Shown one piece after another: positions 16,512-24,500 of a stretch of DNA of 36,985 nt. The position numbers and the translations under genes were made by a program. The notes under the pieces are model-generated. The model was not told the origin of the DNA. It made no database searches and saw only the letters and a list, made by a program, of their open reading frames with translations. This DNA comes from an uncultured bacterium (GTDB lineage: Bacteria > Bacillota > Clostridia > Lachnospirales > Lachnospiraceae). The stretch covers positions 1 to 36,985 of the forward strand of contig CAJMMS010000014.1 of assembly GCA_905214675.1 (NCBI GenBank), written 5' to 3'. The stretch's first letter is position 1. Every line of letters begins with the position of its first letter.

Positions 16512-17909
16512 TTAAAGTTCTCTCTCACCCATATCTTTCAAAAATGCCAGATAACCTTTAAATGCTTCGTAAATATCTGCCTTGCTTGTCACTTCAAATG
16601 GTGCATGCATGTTCTGGACTGCCACACCGCAGTCAATGACTTCCATTCCATAATTTGCCAGAATATAGGCGATCGTTCCGCCACCGCCTTCATCGACTTT
16701 TCCAAGTTCCGCCGTCTGGAAGGCTGCCTGGTTTTCATCGAGGATTTTGCGGATTCTTGCAATATATTCTGCATTGGCATCGTTGGAACCGGATTTTCCT
16801 CTGGAACCGGTAAATTTGTTAAACGTCAGTCCTTTACCGAAAAAGGCACTGTTTTTCTTCTCCATGACTGCCGGATAATTTGGATCGTAAGCTGCACTGA
16901 CATCGGAGGATAACATTCTTGAGCCCTGAAGTGCCCTGCGCACTTTCAGTTCGCTGTAGTCTCCTGCTGCATCCATGATCTCTGCCACTGCATTTTCAAA
17001 AAATCGGGAATGCATGCCGGTTGCACCGACGCTTCCGATCTCTTCTTTGTCTACCAGCAGACACACGCAGGTATACTGTGGTTTATCCAGTTCGAACATT
17101 GCTTTATAAGATGGATATACGCATACTCTGTCATCCTGACCATATCCTATGATCATACTTTCATCCAGTCCGTAATTTCTTGCACTTCCTGCCGGAACAA
17201 CTTCCAGCTCTGCGGAAATAAAATCCGTTTCTTCTATATTATATTTTTCGTTTAACAATTTCAGTATCTGCTTTTTGACCGGCTCTTTTTCTTCCCCGGA
17301 AAGTGGAATACTGCCAAATAAAATATTCAGATCTTCGCCTTCGATCACTTCATTTCCTCGCTTTTCCATCTGCTTTCTGCCCAGATGCGGAAGCAGATCA
17401 GAAATGCCGATCACCGGATCAGATGGATCTTCGCCAAGCGCGATTTCAACTTTTGTCCCATCTTTCTTTGCCACAACACCATGCAGTGCCAGCGGCAATG
17501 CTACCCACTGATATTTTTTGATTCCGCCATAATAATGTGTTTCCAGCATGGCAAGTCCGTCCGCTTCATAGAGCGGATTCTGTTTCAGATCCAGACGCGG
17601 AGAATCGATATGTGCGCCTAAAATGTTCATGCCCTTCTCCATTGGTTCTTTTCCGATATGGAACAGTGCCAGCGTCTTACCCATGATAGAAACATAGACT
17701 TTATCACCTGCCTGCAGTTTTGCATTTGACTGACGTACTTCTTTCAGACTTCTATAGCCGTGTTCTTTTGCCTCTTTTAAAATTTCCTGCACACATTCCC
17801 GCTCGGTTTTGCATTTTGAGAGAAAGGTGCGGTATTCTTCACAGAAATCATATACCTTCTTTTTCTCTTCTTCAGTATAAGATTCCCATACTGTTTTTTC
17901 GTTCATCAT
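16512..17909 (-). CDS. M18-family aminopeptidase
   Basis: 465 residues, the usual length for bacterial M18 enzymes. Predicted metal and catalytic residues fall in the conserved blocks: AHIDSPRLDL (His100, Asp102), GYGQDDRVC (Asp260 region), DKEEIGS (Glu289, Glu290), LSSDVSAAYDP (Asp336) and QNMHAPFE (His435). The enzyme removes N-terminal residues from peptides in the cytosol with a two-metal centre and usually forms a dodecamer. It follows proC by 30 bp and precedes the YARHG gene by 25 bp. A role in peptide turnover next to proline synthesis is plausible. No signal peptide is present. Confidence 0.93.
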   Translation of the reverse strand: MMNEKTVWESYTEEEKKKVYDFCEEYRTFLSKCKTERECVQEILKEAKEHGYRSLKEVRQSNAKLQAGDKVYVSIMGKTLALFHIGKEPMEKGMNILGAHIDSPRLDLKQNPLYEADGLAMLETHYYGGIKKYQWVALPLALHGVVAKKDGTKVEIALGEDPSDPVIGISDLLPHLGRKQMEKRGNEVIEGEDLNILFGSIPLSGEEKEPVKKQILKLLNEKYNIEETDFISAELEVVPAGSARNYGLDESMIIGYGQDDRVCVYPSYKAMFELDKPQYTCVCLLVDKEEIGSVGATGMHSRFFENAVAEIMDAAGDYSELKVRRALQGSRMLSSDVSAAYDPNYPAVMEKKNSAFFGKGLTFNKFTGSRGKSGSNDANAEYIARIRKILDENQAAFQTAELGKVDEGGGGTIAYILANYGMEVIDCGVAVQNMHAPFEVTSKADIYEAFKGYLAFLKDMGEREL

Positions 17910-17939
17910 TTTTGCCTCCTTGCTGCATGAAATAGTATT

Positions 17940-18734
17940 CTACATTTCCCGTCCTTTTTTGACGCAAGCTTTCATCGCCTCGATCACTGCACTTCGCATG
18001 CCCTTTTCTTCCAGCACACGCACTGCCTCAATCGTCGTACCACCCGGTGAGCATACCATATCTTTGAGTTCACCCGGATGTTTGCCTGTCTCCAGCGCCA
18101 TTTTCGCACTGCCAAGCACTGCCTGTGCCGCAAAACGATATGCCTGTGCTCTTGGCATGCCGTCTGCAACGGCTGCATCTGCCATCGCTTCAATAAACAT
18201 GAATACATATGCCGGTGAACTTCCGCTGACTGAAACCACTACGTCGATCAGCCGCTCCGGAAGCACTTCTGCTTTTCCGCAGCTTTCCAGGATTCGCAGC
18301 ACTTCCTGCATCTCCATATCGTTTACTTCTTCGTTACAACATACACCGGTCATACCCTCGCCGACCAGTGCCGGTGTGTTCGGCATACATCTGACCAGTT
18401 TTACTTTTTTACCAAACTGCTCTTCCAGCCATTCCAGTGTTTTTCCAGGTGCAATGGAAATGATGATCTTCTTCTCATCTACCACATCGCGGATCTGATG
18501 GATCACTTCCTCATAAAAAATCGGTTTCACTGCCAGCACCAGGATATCTGCATTTTTTGCTGCTTCTATATTATTTGCGGTTACCTGAATTCCATAAGTA
18601 TTTCTGGCATTTTCCCTGCTCGCCCCGCTCTTTGCCGTAGCGATCACATCTTCTTTTGCACAGATCTCATTTTTTAAAATGCCGCCAAGCATGGCTTTTG
18701 CCATATTTCCGCAGCCGATAAATCCAAGTTTCAT
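17940..18734 (-). CDS. proC: Pyrroline-5-carboxylate reductase
   Basis: 264 residues from the ATG at 18732-18734, with AGGAGG ten bases upstream. A longer reading frame to 18917 runs through the promoter and is not used. The N-terminal Rossmann motif is KLGFIGCGNMAKAML, and AVKP and SIAPG strands follow. The C-terminal dimer domain carries the family signature SVSGSSPAYVFMFIEAMADA and ends CSPGGTTIEAV. The enzyme makes proline from pyrroline-5-carboxylate using NAD(P)H in the cytosol. It is the first gene of the operon continuing to the serine hydrolase, with its own promoter at 18780-18808. Confidence 0.95.
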   Translation of the reverse strand: MKLGFIGCGNMAKAMLGGILKNEICAKEDVIATAKSGASRENARNTYGIQVTANNIEAAKNADILVLAVKPIFYEEVIHQIRDVVDEKKIIISIAPGKTLEWLEEQFGKKVKLVRCMPNTPALVGEGMTGVCCNEEVNDMEMQEVLRILESCGKAEVLPERLIDVVVSVSGSSPAYVFMFIEAMADAAVADGMPRAQAYRFAAQAVLGSAKMALETGKHPGELKDMVCSPGGTTIEAVRVLEEKGMRSAVIEAMKACVKKGREM

Positions 18735-18779
18735 TGCCAAATCGCCTCCTGTAGATTCAGAACTTTTCTTTACGGTTCT

Positions 18780-18808
18780 ATGATACCTACAAATGGTTGC
18801 ATGGTCAA
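18780..18808 (-). promoter_or_regulatory. Promoter of the proC operon
   Basis: On the minus strand TTGACC (18803-18808), a 17-bp spacer, and TATCAT (18780-18785). It lies about 46 bp upstream of the proC start, back to back with the GNAT promoter. Confidence 0.65.
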
Positions 18809-18831
18809 GCGTTGCTTTCTTCAGAACCTGC

Positions 18832-18860
18832 TTGATTTTCTCATTCCGAATCGCTATACT
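18832..18860 (+). promoter_or_regulatory. Promoter of the GNAT gene
   Basis: TTGATT (18832-18837), a 17-bp spacer, and TATACT (18855-18860). The leader to the ATG at 18922 is about 55 nt. Confidence 0.65.
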
Positions 18861-18869
18861 AAGAATACT

Positions 18870-18892
18870 GGGTACGCAGATATTCTGTACCC
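18870..18892 (+). other. 5'-leader hairpin of the GNAT mRNA
   Basis: GGGTA and TACCC pair, and inside them CAGA and TCTG pair around a TAT loop, with a 2-nt bulge. The hairpin would sit within a few bases of the predicted 5' end. It may only stabilise the mRNA; there is no T run, so it is not a terminator. Confidence 0.35.
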
Positions 18893-18921
18893 CATGACTG
18901 ACTTGACAAAGGAGCATTTGT

Positions 18922-19746
18922 ATGCAAAAAGACGCTGCTTATATGAAACTGATTGAGGAAATCTCGCTGAATGCCTGGCCATCCCACAAGATTGAACTTT
19001 ATGACGGCTGGCTGATCCGGTTTTCTCATAATTATACTTACCGTACTAACAGTGTGGAACAGGTCGGCGATTCCCTGATCCCGATCGAAGAAAAAATCGC
19101 CTACTGCGAAGCACAGTACCGCAACTATCACACACCATCGAATTTTAAGATCAATCCGCTTCTGGCTCCGTCTTTTGACAAACTTCTGGAAGAAAAAGGC
19201 TATCAGATCCGCCATACCACCGAAGTTATGACGATGCCTATGACAAATTTTCATCCTTATCCGGCAGACTCGGTCGAATATGAATATTATGGAAGAAACT
19301 CCAATCTGCCTTCTTCTGTTTTCTATCCGGGACATATCGCTGTGCAGCTCCGCGACCGGATCACAGACGAATGGATTGATTCCCTGTTTCGTTTAAACGG
19401 CACAACCAGACCGACGCTTCGCCGTATCGTACCATCTATGTTCAAGGCGATTCCGAAAGAGACGATCGTTGCCTGCATTGAGATTGAAGGACGTATGGTT
19501 GCTTCCGGTCTTGGGATTCTTGACCGCGGACACATTGGACTGTATGCGATCTATGTCGATGCAAGCTGCCGCAGAAAGCATTTTGCACGTGCGATCTGCA
19601 GTTCGATTCTGACAGAAGCACAGAAAAAAGGAGCGACACACGCTTATCTTCAGGTTGTGGAAGGAAATACCGCTGCCAAAAATCTCTATACCTCACTTGG
19701 CTTTGAAGATTTTTATACGTACTGGTTCCGTTCCAAAGAAATCTGA
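18922..19746 (+). CDS. GNAT-family N-acetyltransferase
   Basis: 274 residues, start preceded by AAAGGAG. The N-terminal part has a recurrent GNAT-associated segment (LNAWPSHKIELYDGWLIRF, then YRTNSVEQ). The C-terminal acetyltransferase domain (about 185-274) shows the beta4-alpha3 region YAIYVDASCRRKHFARAICS and the terminal VVEGNTAAKNLYTSLGF. The acetyl-CoA loop reads RRKHFA rather than the common R-x-x-G-x-G/A, a mild deviation. The substrate is unknown. It has its own promoter, divergent from proC, and is followed 72 bp later by the methyltransferase gene on the same strand. Confidence 0.88.
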   Translation: MQKDAAYMKLIEEISLNAWPSHKIELYDGWLIRFSHNYTYRTNSVEQVGDSLIPIEEKIAYCEAQYRNYHTPSNFKINPLLAPSFDKLLEEKGYQIRHTTEVMTMPMTNFHPYPADSVEYEYYGRNSNLPSSVFYPGHIAVQLRDRITDEWIDSLFRLNGTTRPTLRRIVPSMFKAIPKETIVACIEIEGRMVASGLGILDRGHIGLYAIYVDASCRRKHFARAICSSILTEAQKKGATHAYLQVVEGNTAAKNLYTSLGFEDFYTYWFRSKEI

Positions 19747-19818
19747 AAAACAACAGGTCTCAAGATATTATACTGATTATTTTTATTATAAAATTCAAAA
19801 ACACGAAAGGACATTATT

Positions 19819-20682
19819 ATGTGGATTGCCGAAAACTGGAAAGACTATGAAGTACTGGATACTTCCAAAGGAGAAAAACTGGAACGCTGGGGAAATTATA
19901 CGTTGGTTCGTCCGGACCCGCAGGTTATCTGGGACACTCCGAAAACGCTCCGCGGCTGGAAACGCCCGAATGCACATTATCACCGCAGCAAACGTGGCGG
20001 CGGTGAATGGGAATTTTTTGATCTCCCGGAACAGTGGAGCATTCATTATCAGAAACTCGGTCTGACTTTTCAGTTAAAACCTTTCAGTTTCAAACATACT
20101 GGTCTGTTCCCGGAGCAGGCTACCAACTGGGACTGGTTTTCTGAAAAGATCAAAAATGCCGGCCGCCCGATCAAAGTTCTGAACCTCTTTGCCTATACCG
20201 GCGGTGCTACGCTTGCCGCTGCCGCTGCCGGAGCGAGCGTTACACACGTAGATGCCTCCAAGGGCATGGTCACCTGGGCAAAGGAAAATGCACGTTCTTC
20301 CGGACTGGGCGATGCGCCGATCCGCTGGATCGTCGATGACTGCGTAAAATTCGTAGAGCGTGAGATCCGCCGCGGCAATCATTACGATGCCATTATCATG
20401 GATCCGCCTTCCTACGGCCGTGGACCAAAAGGGGAAATCTGGAAAATAGAAGAAGCGATCCATCCGCTCATCAAGCTTTGTGCAAAGCTTTTAAGCGATA
20501 AACCGCTTTTCTTCCTTGTCAATTCCTATACAACCGGACTGGCTCCTGCTGTCCTTACCTACATGCTGGCAACCGAACTTGCCGCTTTTCACGGACATGT
20601 CGATTCCCAGGAAGTCGGACTTCCTGTTTCCAGCAATGGACTGGTGCTGCCTTGCGGTGCATCCGGTCGCTGGGAAGTCTGA
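19819..20682 (+). CDS. RlmI/YccW-like class I SAM-dependent methyltransferase
   Basis: 287 residues, start preceded by GAAAGGA. It has the SAM-dependent methyltransferase layout of the RlmI/RlmK-like group: motif I LNLFAYTGGATLAAA (about 115-130), an acidic residue after motif II (VDASKGMV), and the catalytic motif IV MDPPSYGRG. A late VNSYTTGL segment follows. The PUA domain of full RlmI is missing, as in the shorter clostridial homologs, so the exact RNA target cannot be named. It is probably an rRNA methyltransferase acting in the cytoplasm. No terminator is obvious after the stop; a long-range inverted repeat lies at 20703-20774. Confidence 0.87.
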   Translation: MWIAENWKDYEVLDTSKGEKLERWGNYTLVRPDPQVIWDTPKTLRGWKRPNAHYHRSKRGGGEWEFFDLPEQWSIHYQKLGLTFQLKPFSFKHTGLFPEQATNWDWFSEKIKNAGRPIKVLNLFAYTGGATLAAAAAGASVTHVDASKGMVTWAKENARSSGLGDAPIRWIVDDCVKFVEREIRRGNHYDAIIMDPPSYGRGPKGEIWKIEEAIHPLIKLCAKLLSDKPLFFLVNSYTTGLAPAVLTYMLATELAAFHGHVDSQEVGLPVSSNGLVLPCGASGRWEV

Positions 20683-20702
20683 AAAATCTGATATTCAAAA
20701 AT

Positions 20703-20774
20703 ATCTCCGGCATTTTGCTGCGAAGTGCACACTATAATATATCCTTCTGGGTACCTCTGCAATCTGCCGGAGAT
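20703..20774. repeat. 10-bp inverted repeat with 52-nt loop
   Basis: ATCTCCGGCA (20703-20712) is matched by TGCCGGAGAT (20765-20774). The enclosed AT-rich DNA has no reading frame I can support. The 146 bp between the methyltransferase stop (20682) and the pseudogene end (20829) otherwise contain nothing recognisable. It could be a weak terminator, a small mobile-repeat remnant, or chance. Confidence 0.4.
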
Positions 20775-20828
20775 TATAATCAGTGAAATCTTAACTTTCA
20801 CCATTGTTGCAAACTCTTTCAGGATGAA

Positions 20829-21091
20829 TCAGTACTTCCTGTTTTTCTCTATCTCAGACAACAGATCATCCGAAACCGCGCAATACTTTTCATGCGTTAT
20901 CGTATCACAGATTACACCATTCTTACCAATGAAGACAATATCTTCCAGATTCACGGATGCACCTTCATCATAAAAATCAAACAGATCTTTCTTCTCTTTC
21001 AGAAATTTCCTGACATAATAATCCAGTTTAAAATAAACCAGACTTTCTTTACAATTTTCTGTATGTATAGAATTTCTTGCCTATACGGCAT
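20829..21091 (-). pseudogene. Frameshifted small hypothetical gene downstream of the YgiT-type gene
   Basis: A start with a good site (GGAGGGAAG before ATG at 21091) lies 24 bp after the YgiT stop and reads MPYRQEILYIQ, but the frame soon stops. The alternative frame, open only from an internal TAG, gives a coherent protein-like sequence: CKESLVYFKLDYYVRKF, LKEKKDLFDFYDEG, VNLEDIVFIGKNGVICDTIT, ending at the TGA at 20829-20831. The total of 263 nt is not a multiple of three, so a single indel near 21050-21065 joins the two parts. I do not recognise the family. It may be the third member of a toxin-antitoxin-like cassette. Confidence 0.5.
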
Positions 21092-21114
21092 TTCACGTAC
21101 TTCCCTCCCTGCTA

Positions 21115-21351
21115 TTATGCAGCTTGCTGGTAATCAATCACTGCAATCTCCTGCATCATTTTCTTTGCCGTATCAATGATTTCTTCCAACTTTTCAGCCA
21201 CATCATCCGTATAATATTTTTCTCCACATTGATCACATTCAAGACATGGGACATTTTTAATTACAATAATGCAGTCTTTATAATTCACAACATGTGTTGT
21301 GATACTCTTTTTAAACGAACTATTTTTACAATACATACACACAGTCCTCAC
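21115..21351 (-). CDS. YgiT-type (MqsA N-terminal-like) zinc-finger protein
   Basis: 78 residues from a GTG at 21351, or 75 from the GTG at 21342, which has AGAGG eight bases upstream; the later start keeps the first Cys pair. Zinc ligands are C-x2-C near the N-terminus (CMYC) and C-x2-C in VPCLECDQCGEKYY. Strands NYKDCIIVIKNVPC and a C-terminal helix EKLEEIIDTAKKMMQEI complete the YgiT fold. There is no HTH domain, so it is the short form. Such genes usually sit right after a DUF4258 toxin-like gene, and here a DUF4258 remnant does overlap its start. It is probably an orphan antitoxin. Confidence 0.8.
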   Translation of the reverse strand: MRTVCMYCKNSSFKKSITTHVVNYKDCIIVIKNVPCLECDQCGEKYYTDDVAEKLEEIIDTAKKMMQEIAVIDYQQAA

Positions 21352-21491
21352 CTCTTTCTTCGTGTTTTCAAATCATTTTCAAATTTATATGTATCTGGAT
21401 AATCTTCAATAATTTCTCCTGTTCTAATAGCATATCTAACATCTTTCCTACTTATGCCCCTTTCCTGCATTCGCTGTAAACAATGTCTGAC
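21348..21491 (-). pseudogene. DUF4258 gene remnant, both ends missing
   Basis: The frame ending in the TGA at 21348-21350 reads RHCLQRMQERGISRKDV, then RYAIRTGEIIEDYPD, which is the core of DUF4258 (H..RM.ERGIS..dv..AI..GE.Ie.YP). No start codon or ribosome binding site precedes it; the frame runs back into the terminator of the GH2 gene. After the core it ends in a basic KFENDLKTRRKR instead of the family's usual pS.L.LG and HVV strands. Its stop overlaps the GTG of the YgiT-type gene. It is therefore a decayed toxin half, about 47 codons. Confidence 0.6.
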
Positions 21492-21494
21492 ACC

Positions 21495-21524
21495 AAAAAG
21501 ACAGAGCCTGTGCTCTGTCTTTTT
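21495..21524 (-). terminator. Terminator of GH2 enzyme A gene
   Basis: A perfect 13-bp stem AAAAAGACAGAGC and GCTCTGTCTTTTT with a 4-nt loop, 55-84 bp past the stop codon. The T5 tract makes it a strong intrinsic terminator. The same stem sequence recurs after GH2 enzyme B. Confidence 0.9.
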
Positions 21525-21578
21525 GCGAACAGTATTCTATGAATCTCTGTATAATACCATCTGTTTATTTCTTACTTT

Positions 21579-24500
21579 TTATTTCGTACGTACTTTCTTC
21601 TTTGCACTGTAAGCGGTGTAAACTTTCTCGTTATCCACAACTTTGTATGCTTTTACTCTTACATAGTACGTTTTCTTTGCAGAAAGTTTCTTGATCGTTC
21701 TTGCTTTCTTATCAGCAGTAACCGCAATGGTCTTTTTGCCTTTGAAGTTTGCCTTCTTTGCATACTCGATCACATAGCCATCTGCACTTTCTACTTTATT
21801 CCAGTTGACTTTCACTGCCTTCTTTGCACCTTTGACAGATTTTACTTTCACTTTCTTGGCTGCAAATTCTGTTTTTGCCAACTGGTTTTCAAGGCGTTTC
21901 TGCATTGCCTGCACTTCTTCTAACTGTTTCTGTGCTTCGGCTCTCTTTTCTTCCGCCTCTTTCTGGGCTTTTGCAAGGATCTCTTCTGCTTTCTTCTGTG
22001 CTTCTTCGGCTGCTTTCGCTGCGGCTTCTGCATTTGCCTGGGCTGCTTTCGCTGCATCCGCACTTGCCTTTGCAGCACCTGCGGCTGCCTCTGCAAGGTC
22101 TTTCTGTGCACTTACGGAGTCTTTGGCTGCTTCTGCTGCTTTTGCTGCGGTCTCAGCATCCTTTTTTGCATTTTCAGCTGTTGTTTTGGCTGCCTCTGCG
22201 GCTGTTTTTGCTGCTTCTGCATCGTTTGCATAATTCTTTGCTGCATCCTCTGCTTCTTTTGCGGCTTTCTGTGCTGCCTCTGCTTTTGCCTGGGCTGCTT
22301 CGGAAGCGGTCTGTGCTTTCTGTGCCTCTGCTTCTGCAGTTTCGGCTGCTTTCTGTGCAACTTCTGCTTTCGCCTGAGCTGCTTCTGCGGCTGCTTTATC
22401 AACATCGGCTGCTGCCTTTGCCTCTTCTGCTGCTTTCTTTGCTTCTTCGGCTGCTGCTTTTACTTCTTCTGCTTTTGCCTTGGCTGCTTCGGCATCTGCT
22501 TTTGCTGCTTCTGCGGCTTTTGCTGCGGTCTCGGCATCGTTCTTTGCTGCGACTGCCTGGTTTTTGATCTCTTCCAGTTCTCCTGCTGCAGAACTTGCTT
22601 CAAAACCTGCCTTGCTTTCTTCCATCTTGTCCGTATCGGAAGTAACCGGGACAATGCGGAATCTCTCTGCATAAGTATTGTAGCTTCCATCTGCATTCTG
22701 CTTGGTTGTCGGATAGAATCCTTCCAGAGGTACATGGTTAAAGAATCCTGTATTGCTGACTCCTCGCTGGATCGCATCCAGACACAGATAGGTCTGCTCA
22801 TCCATCGGAACTTCTGTGGAATGACGAATGGTCTGGTTGTTATACGGATAATCGGTCCAGCTAACCGGATTGATATTTTCTGCTTTTACATGAAGTGCAG
22901 AAGATTCTACCGTTCCGTCTGCGGCAACTAAAATACCATTTCCATCGTTATCGGTCAGTGACGTCCATCTGACATCGGTGTGGTTTCCGTTTTCCTGTGG
23001 TTTCACATATTTGCTTACAAACTGATCTGTTACGGTGCTCTTGTATACACCAACATCGGTTGCTGTCTTTCGATCAATGTAGTTTTCTTCCGGACCTCTT
23101 CCGAAGTATTCCAGATTTTCGTATCCTGCTGCAACAGTCATGCGGACACCAACTTTCGGCAGTGCCTGTGCTCCGGCGGTACCCGGTGCAAAGTTGCTTC
23201 TCGGTGTAAAGGCTGACCGAACTACGATCTCTCCATCTCCGTAAATGTCATAGAGCAGTGTCTGTTCTGCATCAACCGGAAGTTTTACGTTCAACGCTAC
23301 ACGGATGTGCTTTCTATTCTCATCCTGTGTGATAACCGGACTGTCCACAAGTTCCATGTTGTCATCGGTATTTCGCAGATTGCGGTTGTATGCAATCGGA
23401 GTGTCGTTATAGTTCTGTGCTCTCCAGAAGCTTGGTACCGGACCTTTTTCCAGAACCACTTTGCCGTCCACCGTGTAATCTGAAAGGATACCGGTTGCCT
23501 TGTCCATTTTCAGTGAGTAGGTTTTTCCCTCTTTTGTAACACCTTCAATGCTCAGTGTATTGCCGTCGTCCTCTGCTTTGGTAAATTCAGCCATTGCATT
23601 GTAATCCAGCGTCTGTTTCTCCTTGTATTCCGGTGTAAGGTCAAACTGCTCATGTGCCACTACATTGTCGTATTTGGTAAGTGTTGCATCCCAGTCCGGT
23701 TTTACCTTGTTCTGCACGGAGAACTCCAGCATATAAGTATCACCGGTCTGCGGCTGTACTTTCGGCAGTTCGATCGTGATCACTTCTTCCCCAAAGGTTT
23801 CTCCGTCCATACCCGGTGCATTTAAAGAAATCGTTTTTGTTGCGATCTCTTTATCATCTTTTTTCAGGCTCCAGATGATATTGTAATTTTCCAGTGTGCT
23901 GTTTTCCAGTTCGTTTACTACTTTTACTTTGATCGTTCCATCGGTCACTTTCGCATCTTCATTTTCAAGATAGAAGTTCACCTGCTGATGATCGTAACGC
24001 ATCTGTACGGCTTTTGCTGACGGTGTATGATCTGCAAACAGAACACCGTTCGCACAGAATGCATCTGCATTGGAGCTTGCATCCATCCAGTCTCCGCCGT
24101 AAGCCCAGAATGTTTTTCCGTCTTCTCTTGTCGTTGCTAATGACTGGTCTGCCCAATCCCAGATAAATCCTCCCTGAACATTGGCGTACGTACGGTTCAG
24201 TTTCCAGAATTCATTGAAACTTCCGAAAGACTGTCCCATCGCATGTTCATATTCCTGTTCAAAATAAGGCAATTTGTTGTTTGTGTTTTTAGCGTAACTT
24301 TCTACGTTCTTTGCTTCCGGATACTGTGTGCTGTGAACGTCCACAATGTTCTTGCTTCTGGTCTCCATGCCCCATGGATCCGCTCCTGCATCCTTCTGAT
24401 AACGATGATAATATCCATCGGATTCACGTTCGTACATACGCAGTCTGCTCGGATCACGGTTCAGAACTGCCATGGCTGCTGCCCAGAAGCAGTAAGTATT

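Noticed and set aside
18735..18917. N-terminal extension of proC
   Set aside because: It crosses the proC and GNAT promoters, and the Rossmann motif starts at the ATG at 18734 with a strong AGGAGG site.
18861..18921. Riboswitch or T-box in the GNAT leader
   Set aside because: The leader is only about 55 nt, with one small hairpin and no terminator or specifier-type element.
20725..21179. Small plus-strand frames in the decayed patch
   Set aside because: No ribosome binding sites and a protein-like signal is present on the opposite strand instead.
21805..22567. Long open frames antisense to the coiled coil of enzyme A (Leu-rich and Ala/Ser-rich proteins)
   Set aside because: They are the complement of Ala/Lys/Glu codon repeats; low-complexity composition, no ribosome binding site, and a clearly coding opposite strand.
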